Of a stretch of DNA of 64,000 nt, positions 1-14,300 are shown piece by piece. Made by a program: the position numbers and the translations under genes. How positions within the stretch are numbered: the first letter of the stretch is position 1; every line of letters begins with the position of its first letter. The stretch spans positions 5,392,575 through 5,456,574 of the forward strand of contig NC_066848.1 in NCBI RefSeq assembly GCF_001640805.2, given 5' to 3'. The notes beneath the pieces are model-generated. The model saw only the letters and a program-made list of their open reading frames with translations, had not been told where the DNA came from and ran no database searches. Source of the DNA: Lates calcarifer (taxonomy: Eukaryota > Chordata > Actinopteri > Centropomidae).

Positions 1-3000
1 CAAATCATTAAGTGGCTGCTGTTTGTATTTATTACTTTGAAATGTCACTGCCCTTTACAGAGTCTGCCTCTGGACCTTGTGAGGACAGCTATTCCCAGTT
101 AGAAATACTCAACAGTGAAATTTATAAAAAGAAAAGCTCATCAAGCCTCATATCAAGGAAATGTTTTCAAAAGCAGTGACAGTGTCTGAGGCAGAAAATG
201 ATAATTGCTTTCATTAAAATGCCACTGTGGTTACCTTGTTAGTGCAGAGAGGATTGTATTGACCTTTTTTGTTAAATCTTAGATAGACTGAATTTGCATA
301 CACACATATATATTGAGGGATTAAGTACGTATATTGTTTATATGTGTGTGTGTATTTTCTAGTGTTAACAGCTTTAAATACATGTTATTCCTACAACTAC
401 CTTTTATATAATACAGTTCCCGATACAAAATGTATTCTAATTAAGTAAATACAGCTGGAAAAGTAACCACTCCAGGGTGCTTTGTGGCTTTCCTCTCAAA
501 GCATTATTTGGGTAGGTAGGCTCTCAAATTCTTTGACCTTGAGAAGAAATAAGAAGACATAACAATAGAAGAGAAATAAGTGAATGAACAAACAAACACA
601 ATACCCATTCTGGTAAAATCTTTATGTCAGTGCACCATCATGCACTGGCATTACTGTTGCATTAAACTCAAGAGATCTAAAAGGGATCTGAATCTCCCAA
701 ATCAGGTAAACCTGACAAGGCAAAAAAAACCCTTTCCTTTTAGAACAACCAATGCACACAACATCAGTGTTAATTAACTCTGAGTGTTAAAATCAACACT
801 GTGCCGGTTTATGCAAAATTAATGTAACACTCAGTTGCCCCAGAGCCATATCAGCTCTGTGAATGTACCACCAACCTTCCAATCAACACTTGTCATCTTA
901 AAATAAGTGCTACTGGAAAATCAACGCTTTATAACACCAAAATATTTCATGTGCATCTACTGTAAGACATTGGAGATTTGGAGTCTCTGGACTCTCCAGA
1001 TCCCTCCTTTTAGGGTTATTTTTCCAGGGAGAGAGCTAAAGCAGCAGTGTTCCCTTGTATCTTTCTGTTTAAAGTGGACCATGACCACAGGTCCACCAGA
1101 GGCCCAGATCCTAATTGTATGGTCCTGAACACCAAGATGACCAGAGCTTTCCTCCAGTGCCCAAACAAAAGGAAGCAGTTTCACTCATACCTGCTGGCTG
1201 TTTCAGAAGTAGGGTTGGAAACAGAAACTGTAATCTTGACCCTAACCCACCTAGGGCACAGAGAGCCAGCACAGTGGTCGGCACAGACGAGGACAATGGC
1301 CATAGATATACTGTATACTCAAGGCCACAGCAGGGCCTGGAGGGTAGAAGAGCATATTAGTCATAAGAGTCTTCTGTTTCCTCTTTTGGGGTAAATTACT
1401 ATCATAACCTGCCTCTTTGGTCAGATGATAGATACAGGCAACATGTGAAAGAAGAAAGGTGTCGAATTGCTGTTTGAAGAGGGAATTTTTCAACTTAAAC
1501 CAAAGAGCCAGGGGCTGTCCCACCACGGCTCAGTGCTGACGTGTTTTAGTGGGATCCCAGGAGATGACAGACATTCATTCTGCCCACAGTACTATCATTT
1601 CAAATTTGATATCATATATGGTCATAACTGTCTGAAGAGGTTCTTAATGGATTGAGATGCTATACTATATGGTCAAAGTAATTGCCTCCACACTGGCAAG
1701 GATGCTGACATGAACAAAGTGTGATCTGTGGTGCTTTTGAGAACACACAGCAGTTTTTATCCTGCAGAGGATACACAGAGGTCCTTCCAATGAAGCCTTT
1801 AACATGCAAGTTCTTTTGGCATATTTCCTGTTTCCAGAAATTCTGACCTTCTGCCAACACAACAATAGGTAATTATCAGATAAATAGGGCCACAACTCAA
1901 GCATTGTTTCTCTGAAATACACATATTTGTGGGGGGAAAAAAACGACTTACTGCTGAAAATGTATGGCAAAAATGCAATACGGCATTGTGTGGTTAAGCA
2001 TGTTATCTTTGGGACAATTTAAATGAGGTTGGCCAGGAATAAATTGTCATGGCAGCAAACACAATACCTTAGCTGCAAACAAAACATTGGACAAAACTTC
2101 ATTGCTGTAGAGGGGAATGAAAAGTCTCACCTCTCATGCATTAAATCTCATATTCTTGAAGGGATTGATGCTTCTAACAATAGTTCACTAAGCCCAGCTT
2201 GTGGAGCCCTTTACCCATAATTGCTTGTAGCAGCAAAATTCTGCTGCAATAACAGCCTGCTATTGTGGAGAGGAGAATTAGGAAATTGTCAGAATAAAAT
2301 ATTTACTCTGCCTGGCAGTCAAAGGGGTAAATACAAACACAAGGCTTTTGACTTAGAGCAGTGTTTCCTCTTTGAAAGAGTGCTGACAGTTTTTAAACAG
2401 GCATATCCCAGTCTGAGCTCATGACGAGTCACCTTCAAACATCAGCTGCATCAATAATGATCAGTAAAGTCAATGAAATCTTTAATTCAAACCAATTAAC
2501 AAACATGACAAGCATGCCTTACGCCCCAACAATACCCCTGTGAGAAAAGGTTAAGCAAAAGAACAGCCAAAAGGGGATGTTTTGTTGTTGTTTTGATAAG
2601 TGCATATTAGAGCTGTGGAGGGGAGATTTGTGAGAAGGGGTGGAGTCTCTGATTAAAGATGCGAAAGGACTCTGAAGAACCAGCTGGACTGATACTGTCC
2701 TTTGTCTCACTGGAGAGCCGGCAGAGAGTGGAGTTCAGACTGACCAGGAGCAATACCCTTGATGGTAAAAAGAAACCAAAGGCTGGGCCGTATCACAAAA
2801 AGGAGACCCTTAGTAGCTTTGTGTGACACCAAGGTTTTGAATCTGAGTAGGGACAGCAGGAGGGTCGAGACACTCAATAATTTGGGAAGGCTGAAGACAT
2901 AAGAGCTGCAGAGAGCATCTCAAGAGGGTGGTTAGGAGCAAGCTGCAGGAGTCCAGACAAGAGATGATTAAAGCACTAGGAGGTGGGCAGATTCGCTGCA

Positions 3001-3412
3001 GAGGAACACTCTGATCCAGCACATTTTACAGAGGTGCAAGACTTCAGGATGTTTGGTTTATTTTGGTCTCATCACTGTAATGTGTTTACTCATTAAAAGG
3101 GTGACTTTTTGGACCATTACTTGATGGGTGACTTCATTGTCATTTGTAAAAATTCCCAGAAAGTATTTGAAAAAGTGACACTAGTTCCATGCCAAAATTA
3201 AGTGAAACATGTCTAGATGAGGTGAGAGGAGACATGATTATTCAGAGTTAGGGTCAAAATCTATCCTTAGCACTAACAGCAAGCAGGTAACAATTACAAA
3301 TTTAGACATTTTCATTATTTGTTCATTTTCTCTTCACAGTTACATCAACAACTGCAAAGGAAATACAATGACCTCCTGTCATTATTCTGGCAAGGAAAAG
3401 GGAAAAAAAATG
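1..3412. other. Intergenic, no gene recognised
   Basis: Short open frames on both strands overlap each other (for example 957-1394) and resemble no family I know. A CA/TG inverted pair lies at 300-349 and the palindromic cluster at 762-834. Confidence 0.65.
762..834. repeat. Palindromic AGTGTTAA/TTAACACT cluster
   Basis: CTGAGTGTTA (780-789) and TAACACTCAG (825-834) are perfect 10-bp inverted arms. Inside and beside them lie AGTGTT...AACACT (783-800) and GTTAATTAAC. The motif density suggests a short palindromic transposable element remnant. Confidence 0.45.
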
Positions 3413-3642
3413 TGTCAATCATTCCAATAAATGTTGAGATATTCCACTGGATAGTTATAAATTTTAGCCCATCGGTGGAACTAGAGCAAAAGTCAGGGGA
3501 TCATGATCAGGAAATCAGTAGAATTCATCCTCTGAGCACCGTGGACATCACATCTAAATTTCATGGCAATCAATCTAATAGTTGTAGATATATTTCAGTC
3601 TGGGGCAAAGTGGTGGACCAACCGTAGAGCCACACCACTAGC
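3413..3642 (+). repeat. Teleost dispersed repeat family, copy A
   Basis: The stretch contains AAAGTCAGGGGATCA, AATTTCATGGCAATCA, GATATATTTCAGTCTGG and AAAGTGGTGGACCAACC in the order of a repeat abundant in fish. The CAATC...GAGATATT block at 3416-3450 recurs at 3567-3603 about 150 bp later, showing the family's internal sub-repeat. The reading frame across it (3319-3627) is a by-product, not a gene. Confidence 0.75.
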
Positions 3643-4540
3643 TCTAAATCCAGTGTTCTCAATTTGACCATATGCCTCCTACCATTTTCACATTCGGTAC
3701 CTGTATTTTGGATGCTATTAACATGTTTAATTCTCCCTTAACAGCACCAAAAAAACAAAACAAAACAAACAAAAAAAACACAGTGCATCATTCATCAGAC
3801 AGAAAGCTTGATGTCTAAATTGAAATAGATAAACCAACATCTCCCAAGAAAAAGGAAGTGAAGTTCAGGGAGACTGGTGTCATAGAGTAACAGCATAGAA
3901 ACGAAAGCAGAGACTGAAGACTGCATAAAAAGTGCGTATATGTAACAATACTAACAGTTGTAATGAATAAATAACTAAAAGTTGATGTATTATGTATGAA
4001 GCAATCTCTGCAGCTGGAGCGAAAACAGTGTTAAAATGGGGAAGAATGGTTTTACTTTTCAGTGTTTCTGTGGTGGAATAGAAAACAAGGAACAGACGGT
4101 AAAGGAGGTGCCATTGATTTCCTGCGCCTGCTATATTCACAAATTACCTTGACAAATGTGTCACTAATCATATCATGGGAGAATTAGTACTTGAGTACTT
4201 GTGGTGGGCTTGCTGTTAATTGTGATAAATTCATTAGAATATTAGTTGAAATTGATGATTATTGAACTATTTTATGTATTATTTAACATAGTACACTTAC
4301 ACTTTATTATGTTCAGTTGCAAATATGGACCTTGACAGCAGACCATACTTCACTTTGCATGGAAGTACTTTACAGAATGTCTATATTCTCATTATATGCA
4401 CATCATGAAGATTGAGAGTGGCTCTGATGTCTTCATGTAACTATGGTTACCAAATATGCTGGCCTACACATCAACACCTCCTCAAGAAGATGTCCAAGGA
4501 GCAAGGAGCCTGGATATTCTCTTCTCATTCTCTTGCCTAC

Positions 4541-4578
4541 TCTATCTATCCATCCATCCATTCATCCATCCATCCATC
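4541..4578 (+). repeat. (ATCT)/(ATCC) tetranucleotide repeat
   Basis: Two or three TCTA units are followed by a run of CATC units with one ATTC interruption. Confidence 0.9.
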
Positions 4579-7500
4579 GCATCAGAGACAAAATGAGAGA
4601 CCAAAATCTACTACTTGTGTTGACACTTGAAAACACCTGCTTGTCTGCCTGTAGTTGTATGTTTTGGTGCTGTTGCAATGCTAATATCCATATAGTTGAG
4701 TGTCAGCTACTGAAAATCAGTGGTGTCTTGGAAAACACTGTGTAAATTCTCTGCTAAACATGGTAACATCCTCCAGTAAAAAAACTACTTTCCACCATGT
4801 GACTCTCAAGTCATTCCCATGGCTCATGAATATGCCGCAGTACAACAGTAGTCAGCTCTACAAGCACACAGCAGCCTGCAGCAGAGATTTCAAGCAGAAA
4901 GTAAGCAGGATAAAAAATGCAAAAACACTAACATGATCCTTAAGCATGCATGGGTGAAGAAGAGACAAATTATTTCATATGAACAACCAAGGTCATTTGA
5001 GGTTAGAATTTGCAAAACAGGTGAAAAAAAAACCGCACAAAATACCCAGACTACTTCTGTGCATAAAATAACACAAAATTTATTTAGTATGCTTGAAATT
5101 ATACTTTTCATTTTCTATTTTTTTTGACAACAATGAACCAAATAGGTTTTCCACCAGCAATGGCATTTTGAAAAATATTGTTGGTGGAATGTTACCTGAA
5201 AAAGTTCTTCCCTTTGCATTTGTAGTTTCAGATAATGTCCCTCATAAGTCATTCAAATGAGTGTGTCATGAGGAAACTGAATGTTATGGCATCTGACAGT
5301 ATAATAGCCAAAATCATATGCCAGAGTTGGCCCAGATTCATGGTCTCACTTGTCTCACTTGTGTGCCTTACACGTCACTGAAGGCTGTCAGTTCTACTCG
5401 GTTCATACTGTGTTAGCATGAATTTTAATTTGAGGACAGTTTTAATAATGGCATGTGGAAACTCACATTTTCATTGTTGGGATCCCAGAGCTCTCATGCT
5501 GGCGCTACAGTAGATGTTAAGCAGCTCATGGATATATTGAGAAATAAATAAAATACAGTGTACTAAGACATCCCATTCATTTCTGTTTAGGTTTGTCACT
5601 GACAGCAAATGAGGAAAAAGTTTTTCAGACTTCTGTTCCTACTTCTGTAACTACCTTTGTTCAACAGCTGGGGTCCTATTTTGGGGGGCATGGAACCATC
5701 TTTTAGATCAGTTATGAGTACTGACCATAATTCCCTAATTGAATGAACAGACTAGTTGTAGCCACAGTGTAAATCCATGGAGTCTACTGCAGCAACTCTT
5801 TAATAAGTCTATATATTTTAAAGACATCCCTAGGAGGCAATTTGCATATTTCAAGTTAGGCCTAAACTTGTTGCTTTAAAAACTTTTTGCTTTAGAATTC
5901 ATTTGTATGGAGCTGTTGCTAATTAACAGGCCAACTGCAGGAACATTACAAAAACAGACAACAATATCAAATGAAATGTCAAATCTGTCATGCCCACGAG
6001 TTGCACACAGTGACAATTCGAAGACAGCAACTGAGGTACGCATCTGTGAGTGAAATGAGAGCAGAGATAAATGATTCACTAAGACAGGCTCCGACTGAGA
6101 ATTAATTAGGGTAGAGTTGACAACACAATTGAAAACATATAAAAACAGAAACATTCAAGTCAGTCTCACAAACGCTCACACACAGGTGCACAAATTCAGC
6201 ACTGTCAATTCTTTGCCTCTTTGTTGTCTGAAGGACAATTTTAACCTCAATCTACAAAGTATAAACTCCATCAGGTCAAGGTCCACTCAACGTTCATACA
6301 TTAATGCCATGCGATTATTCAGACGTGCGACTGTCATCACACCTGTCATTATTCTGCTGAGAGTATACCTCTGTGGACCCACTGCTGAATGATGTATCAC
6401 CTGTCGACTTAGAAATCACTGGCACTTCCATCACACACTCTCCCTCACCTTGGAACAGCGGAGCAGGGGTGCACAGGTGTGGTAACTTATAAGAATTCAT
6501 GTTCCCCTCCCCTTCCACTGTATCCTGGCAGAGTGCTGTCACGGCACCTGTCATCTCCAGTATGTCAAATTTCATTAGAGGAGGGATTCGCTGGACTCTT
6601 CGCTGCACAGCAGGCAGCAGGTGGCTTGAGATACTAACATCAGCTGTCCTCTTGCCGTCCCCCCATGGGCCATTTGAAATGCTTTCTCTGCCACACTCAC
6701 CCTACACTGACCTACCTGTTTTGCATGATAACACCGCTGCAACCCCATTACATGCCATTGTTTTTTGTATCATCAGGCTTCAGAGGCCAGCACTGGTCAT
6801 GACAGCAGCCCCTGCTCATACATCTCAAGGCTAGATATAGCAATCCTAGAGATAAGTACAGAAAATAATGCACATGAATTGTACAAAACAGTGCTGGACA
6901 AAGAAGATGCTTCTAATAGACAAAAAACAAAACAAAAACAAAAACAAATAAATCCTTTCAGGGAATTACTTCAACAATTAGGTACTGCACTTCATAAAGA
7001 GCTTATTTGGGGCTCTTAGAAGACTAATTAGATTAAGAGTTATCAAAATTGAAGCTGCAGAGGCAGAGATATCCTTGCCTGTCAACCTGACTATAGTACA
7101 AGATGAAAAAACTACAGAATCTTACACTTCCTGTACGCAACTCGCTATCAGGGTTATTTTCTGCGACTTTAGAAGGAGCCACAGATGACCTTATATAACT
7201 TGCGACAAACATACTGTAACTTAAGGGCCAATTATCATTTTTTTCTTGACATCTTGCTTAGCTGTATTCTCTATATTTCTGAGCTTTCTGTTTTGTTTGG
7301 AAGTTCTAGAATTAAATTCCAAGTCCACATTTCATTTTGTCCATTTAGAGTAGTTGGTCTATATCTAGAAACAAGCTCATAAAAAAGTATACTAAAATTA
7401 TGTGTACCTTTGATTAGTATTTCTAATATTTAAGAAACAGCTAGATGTAAAGCAGGGCACAGTTTCTGCTGATTTGCTGGTTGTATCATATTCACAGAAA

Positions 7501-10500
7501 ATTAAATTAATAGCTAGTTTCTTCAAGTATGCGTCCCAGGGGAAACAGTCTGAAATGTTTTGTTTAGTGAGCATGATGATGTGAAGGGGACGGAAACGCA
7601 TAAACGGAAGGAGACAGATGATTTCCATACACTGTCTCTGTCTCTCTTTCAGCTGGATGTCTGGCTGGTGCCACTCACTCTTTATTCTACATGTTGCCGG
7701 AAACAAACCCTCTATTGATTTCTACTTCTGTCCTACTGATTTCAGATAGAAATCTATATGCCCAAGTTCCTCATTTCTCCAAAGTGAAAGTGAGCACTCG
7801 TCTGATAAATGACAAAGACTGATGGCAGAGACGTTTGTGTAGTTATTGAAAGAAAGCCTCATCCCATAAATATTTAATACTACTGAGAGTCCTTCCAATT
7901 AATCAAAATCTGTGATGGAGTATCTTATTTCTTGCTTTGTTTCCTATTGTGCAAAGTGGGCAGCACAGCGGTGACCACTGGCCTACACAGTGAGTTTCAG
8001 CCCTGGAGTACAGCAGAAGTGAGAGCATATTTTTGTGATTTGAAAAAGCAGTTGTGGATTACAGTCTAATTTAAATTCAGAAGAAGGGACATTAATTTAG
8101 TTCAGGGGCCACCTCCAAGGTCTTCTACTGCTTCTTATTATTTACTACCTGCTCACTTTATCTGTCAGCTAGAGGCAGAATTACGGCTCCCAACTCTAAG
8201 TGCTGCCCAGCCCAGCACTGCAAAGCACAGTCTTTGACTCAGTCCTGAGCCAAATATCTTCCATCACAGACGCTGGCATAAAACTGATTACAGTTGTTCA
8301 CCTGAAGCTTCATAAAACCGTAACAACACAGCTAACAGAGATGTGGAGGGACGGACGAGCAGGAGATTTGACAATAAAACAGGGTTTGTCAAAGGTTATG
8401 TAATAAGGACAACAATGTATTTTAAGGAAGCAAAATTACAATCTGAATGGGGAAAAAAATGACACATGAATGCTCAACTTTACTGTTATGGCTGTTTTCC
8501 TCAAGTGGCCCATTTCTGTTGCCTGTCCTTCAGAGATTGACCTTGGAGCTGTATGTTGGAGGCTGGCTCCAGCTGTTCCAGCAGAGTTTATCTCAGGCCA
8601 TAATTACCAATGACAGTGTCTCAGGGAGGAAGTTGTCTCCTTGACAGATAGACGGCAAAACACAGTCGACAGGACAATAGAGGCTGAAGCCATTTTACAG
8701 CTAAGGAGAAAGAAAAAAAAAAAGATGAGATGTCATACCGGACCAAGACACAAAATTTACACTGTACTGCGCAGACAGAAGAGAGTGTGGGATAGTGAGT
8801 GTAGCTTGTACATTCAAGGATATCCAGTCATTTAGTGAACACTTGCAGCATCCTAAACATAGTTGCATGTATAAGCTGAGGTTTCAGACGGGCAGCAGCT
8901 GAGTCATCACATATGTGCAAGTGGCACAGTATTTCAGTTTGCTGAAAAGATTGAGAAGCTGCTGAAGGCCTTTCAGATTAGAACCTGCTATTCATGCAGA
9001 GCAAAGTAACATCCAACTATTCTGATCTCCTTTCTTATTCCTCTAATTCCTCTATTTGTTCATTACTTGGCAAATGCAGTTGTGGCCCCACCCAAAGCCA
9101 AAGGCTTGTGATTAGCAAACACAAGCATAAAGGGATTTCATTATTAGTATCTCATGAGGAATGGCATCTAAATTAATGTTGCACTCTTATGGGAGAGTGC
9201 ACAATTCACCGTCTAATAATGTGCTGAGATGGTTCCGAGAGTTCAAGTTACAAAAATCTCAAAAACTCTACTACACAGAGATGCTTCTCTGGCAAGACTC
9301 CACAATCAGAGTTGTTTTTCTACAATGTAAGCAGATTAGCAAAATGGTTGCATCAGCACATAAGATGTATGGAGGAGATACAGATGTTCCTGCTTTCACA
9401 GGCTAATATCTCCTCTGGGCTCCTGCAACAACTCTGTTTCTGTGATGGATAGATTCAGCTGTCTATGGGATAGGAATTCATTACTAAAGCTCAACACTTC
9501 TTGATAGAGTGTGTGTTGTTAGCCACAGTAAGTGCCACACACAAATGCAGCGATTTTTAAATCTGCATTTCCAACAAGTTTCTCTCACAGTTGAAACTTA
9601 CTGTTTACATCCATTTGTTTAAACTAGTGAGATCATGTCTTGTTGACTAAAACAGTTAACTATCAAGTGTTGATATTAGCATTTATTTCACAGAACTGCT
9701 AACAAGGCTGTTGTCTTGTTTCTCAAGGATTACTGAGTACTTTTACCTTCTGGACTTCTGGCACCATTACTTAGAATTCTCCAAATGAAACTGAAGAAAA
9801 GGGTTGAACTCATAACTTGTATACATATTAAGGCCATAATAACTAGTGACGACGGGTGCAGTCTAGATATTGCTTCATTTGATAGTGTTACAAGCCAAAA
9901 CGGTGGGGACCTAGACCGCAATAACCCAACTCTCAAATCCAAGAAAAAAAGGCAATGAAAATGGGGAAATTTGATTAACAATAAGCAAAATTATCTGCAA
10001 CTTAACCACCGTGGTATGATGAAATACCTTGACAGACAAAAAAAAAGAAAAAGAAAAAAAAAAGCATATATTGCCTTGATTTGATTAGAATTAGAATTCA
10101 GGAGCATATATGGGCAATGAGCTAGAATTTCTTTGGAGATCAGGGTTTCAATCAGTATTTCTTAACTAGATGTGACTGAAAACAGAAAATGCTAAAATGT
10201 TATGATGAGACAGAATGAGGTGCAAAATATTAACATTCATTTTCTGTACTCTGAATTCACTTTCCATCAACATTTCAAATCACGACATGGCAAACATATT
10301 ATCATCTTCATACAAACACAAACAATAGAACACTATTGTTTTGACCGGGAGCGTGGATAACGACAACACTGCAACAATACAAAGCATGCTGGCATAATGT
10401 GCACCACAACAAAGACTTCACAGGAGATGAAAGAAACCATCCTTTAAGGTTCAGGGGAGGGGAGACCCAAGAGATAACTATCAAGCTAAAGTACAAGTAA

Positions 10501-10810
10501 ACAAATTAGTCACCATTTTCAAACAGTATTTACATGAATCAATCAAAAGATTTTGTGTTTAACTGTTACAGTACATTGACTAGAATATATCACTTTTCTT
10601 AAGAATAAAATTGAAATTCATTACAGAATTTGTTGCATTAATTACAGAGCCAATATGGGTGAAAGGGCTCAAAATGTTAAATGTTATTTTTCTTAATCTA
10701 ATTCCATAATAGTCATCTTCTTTTCTTTTGATGAAGCTGTATAGACCAACAACTTCTGACTTCTAAAAATATCTGATACTTACCCTTTTAGAAATGTCTT
10801 TTCACTGGAG

Positions 10811-10829
10811 TTTTTTTTTTTTTTTTTTT
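10811..10829 (+). repeat. T19 homopolymer
   Basis: An uninterrupted run of 19 T, with no recognised element beside it. Confidence 0.95.
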
Positions 10830-11347
10830 GGCAAGAGTTTCACTTTCTTCCTTCTCCATTGGCTCATCCACAACTGACAGTTTTAGCTTTCATCAAACTA
10901 AAGCTCTTCCTTTGATCTGTTGATATTTTCACATGATTTTAGTCATGTAATCTTTCATAACTGGGAAATGGCTCTTAATCAGGTTTCAGCTTGAAAGTTG
11001 TGATAATTTGCAAGACATTATTTTATAGCAAGCGAGGATAAGTTTCAGTGAAGCTTGCCAGCCTCCTGAGGGATGTGCTCAGGATATTTTCTGCTTGACA
11101 GTGCCTGACAGTCACATCAGCGCATGTTATGTTTTTCCAATTTGAGAAATAATGCAAAACTGCAGTTCCTTTTGTGTGCACTATAATAAGCATCCTATTA
11201 CAATAAACTGCATGAAAATACGTAAGAAATTTCAATCCTGTTTTGTCTGGAAAATCTGCAAATGATCACTACACTGATTTAGCTTTGATTCAAGGACTGA
11301 AAATGGTTACCTTAAAAAAGAGAGAAAAAGATAAAAATATATATAAT

Positions 11348-11371
11348 ATTACTATATAAATATATAGTAAT
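11348..11371. repeat. AT-rich perfect palindrome
   Basis: ATTACTATAT (11348-11357) and ATATAGTAAT (11362-11371) are inverted arms around AAAT, inside a stretch of A/T only. Confidence 0.7.
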
Positions 11372-12841
11372 TAATTTATTTACTGTCAAACAGAAGTCAC
11401 ACATTGTAATTGCGGTGCCATCACTGTATCTTGCGCTGCTGATATCTCATTCTGCCAGGAGTGCCACTGTGATTGTGAATAAATAACAACACACAGGTGG
11501 TGCATCCAGTACAGCATTTTACTAACATTCAGTGTTTATGCATCATCACTTTTTAATCTCTTTAAATTTAGACCTGTGCTCTGCAGTAGTGGTTTATGCA
11601 TCCTACCCCAGAGAGCTATAAGATAACTTCACAGACAGGAAAGAGAGTGGGGATGTGAAAGTGGGAAGCACATGCCATCTATTTGTTACATGTAATAACT
11701 CACTCTGTCTTTGGAAGGATGCCAGACGCTTCAAGTAAAACCTTTATAATATCACACAAGGGTTCATAAAAAAAAGGTGTTATAGTGTTTTATGTCACTG
11801 GGGGTAGTACAATCTCAGAGCTGTAGGCTAAAATTCCTAATGAGCCAGAATGGTGACATCGCTGTTCATGTCCTTTTCACTCCCATCCCATTTTTTATTC
11901 ATTTATACAACCTCTGAGTCCCAGTGTAGCTCTCATCTCAGTGTTTTTCAAGGAGAAAAACAAATCGACACATTTCTTTCCTGTCAAGGATGAGAACGTT
12001 TGCCTATCTCTCCTGTGTGCCTAGTCTTTAACACTTGTCAAGCTGGGATGTAGAAAAACCTCTCAGAGCCCCTTACCTGTGTGAGATACCTCAGATTTGA
12101 CAAACATCTTTGAGAAAACATCAACAGAAGATTTCAGAGGCCAGACCTCTATCACAAAGACAGATCAGAAGGTTAGTTTCCTAACTTTTGGCCTGATCAA
12201 GTTGAATTGTGATCTGCAACAGCTTCAAATGGCAGCAAACATTATGAAGCATTAATGTCAGATTTTTATTTTCAAGTAAGTTTGATTAGCCACCAACCAA
12301 AAATTTCAGCTTCAACAAGGTCAAGAAGCTCAGCTATATTTCCCATTATTTGCTGGAGCCATGTTTTGTAATATCCGGTGGAGAATACTAAATTTCTTTC
12401 ATTTAATCTAGTTTGTTCTGATATAAAAGCAGTCCAAATCTATTTTTTTAGGAAAGCATCAGAATCAGTGTTTTATGTATGCATAAACGTGGAATGTTCA
12501 TGTCATTAAATTCAAATTTCCAGAAATATTACCAAGGATATGGCCTCTGTATCCTCAGTGGTATACAATACAGGGAAAATGTCATTGACAGGGCCGGTAA
12601 CATGAAGTATGATGGCAACTTGATCAACATTTATCTATATGTATTATCTGTACCAATAAAGACTCAATGTGTACAGTGAGTAATGCCACTTTTGAAATGC
12701 TCTTGAGAAATATGTGATCCCCAATTTTTCTCACAGAGCTGCTGTAACAGCTGAAGACTGATTTTACAGGGCAGCTCTCAGGGGTGTAACAGTTGAATAT
12801 GAGAATACATGCTCAGTCAACTTTCCTTTTATAAATACAGG

Positions 12842-12860
12842 TACACACACACACACACAC
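12842..12860 (+). repeat. (AC)n microsatellite
   Basis: Nine to ten AC dinucleotides in a row. Confidence 0.95.
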
Positions 12861-14090
12861 AAAAACATAAGTGTTGTGCTGCATGCTTAAAAGGAGCATG
12901 TAGGGGGGAGACAGTTGAGGAAAAAGAGATGTTATGGTTCAGAGACTGACTACACTGTTGACAGAATGAGGAGTGTAGCGGGGGGCTTCTCCCTCTCAGG
13001 CCTGACTCAGAAGCTGCAGCCTGCAGGTAAGGCGTGTTGCACTTTTCCTGTGTACTTATAATCTTTATGAAAACAAACAAAAATGGTACCAGATGGATAA
13101 AAATGCAGCATGCAGAGAAACAGACAGAGCTGATGGGAGAACAGTGAAAGAGATTAACATATGTAATGGTGCCAAGTCGAAATAAAGATTCTATAAAGCC
13201 CTGCTGTGCATTTGTGACAGTGACAATAACAATGATGAAAGTAATTATCAACTTATTTTAATGTGATCTCTTTAATGTGTAATCTCAGCTCACTGGCTTG
13301 CTAGCTCACATATACATTTGCAATGCCAAGCACTGTATAAACAGGCTATGTTTTTCATGATTACACGATTTAAATGTTTAACAACACACACTATATCACC
13401 ATGTAACCACTCCAGCAGCAGTCCTCATCAAGGTCCCCTTCACCAAAAATCATATCAGCTACATTTCAGAGCCATTGTTTAACTAAAGGAGACAAGATTA
13501 TATTTTTTTTTCCTCTAGAAACAGGAAACGGAACAATTGTGGACATTTTAGCAACAGGTACAGTCTTCTCAACATCTCTTCATGGAGTGTGACGCTCCAC
13601 CTTCAAATTCAGACAAATCCAAGGTTGGACTGACTAAGCTATGTCAATGAATCAATAAAGCACCCTGTAATCTCTCCCTCTAGTTTGGTAACCAAGTCTC
13701 CAAGAAAAGGAAGTAATGCCTTTGAACAGAGAGGATGCTGCAATCTCGGATCAAGGACGTTGTGTTTTCTACAGGGTATTTTGTGGAGGTTGTTATCAAC
13801 ACAGCAGGGGAAAGCTGTTGTAGGAGCAGAATGAGAGAGAATGAAACAGACAAAGCTGGACAGAGGGAGAGAAAGAGAGAAGGTATAGAGACAGAAATTA
13901 CAAATTTGTTAAAGATCCTTTTCTCTACAGCTTTGCTTCATGCAGAAAAACACGACTCACCGTTATAAAAGCATATAGTTCTTGCAATGTTGCATGTACT
14001 GTTTGCTTTAAAACCCATTTGTGTTGAAAATTTAAAGCCGCTATGATCAACATTTTTGTGTGGATCTAATTACTATGTATAATGTAAAAG

Positions 14091-14300
14091 GGGTCTGGTG
14101 TGAGAGAGGAGTAAAGGAGGCCATCTATGTCCAAATGGAACAACCACCACTGAACAGAAGTGGTGGCTTACAGCACCAACTATCAGCCACCTATAATGCA
14201 GTCTTGAGATCCCTTTCCAGGCGGTTTAACCCCCATTCACGTTTCGACCCAATGCGATCCTAACAGGTTGGGGCAATGACTCTCAGGACCACCTCCAAGG
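14091..14300 (+). mobile_element. Retroelement fragment resembling a GIY-YIG endonuclease C-terminus
   Basis: The plus-strand frame reads CERGVKEAIYVQMEQPPLNR then SGGLQHQLSATYNAVLRSL. This resembles a conserved block (FERGVKEAIYVK..PSLNRGGGLRHxLSxTYNAVL) that I recall from abundant fish retroelement proteins. The block contains the conserved Glu and Asn of GIY-YIG nucleases, as in Penelope-like elements. Only about 55 residues survive; no GIY or YIG motif is seen upstream. The following sequence looks like the 3' flank of the same element. The family assignment is inference. Confidence 0.6.

Larger units (their letters stand above)
3643..14090. other. Intergenic, no gene recognised
   Basis: AT-rich sequence with simple repeats only. 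A less AT-rich stretch at about 6400-6830 has overlapping frames on both strands (6315-6608 minus, 6499-6834 plus), but no splice-framed or family-like protein. The 140-residue frame at 12829-13251 reads through the (AC)n array and is judged chance. Confidence 0.65.

Noticed and set aside
3319..3627. 102-residue plus-strand frame
   Set aside because: It lies largely inside dispersed repeat copy A, so it is repeat-derived chance coding.
12829..13251. 140-residue minus-strand frame with a hydrophobic start
   Set aside because: It runs through an (AC)n array, giving a VCVCVCV end, and shows no family similarity. The apparent signal sequence is compositional.
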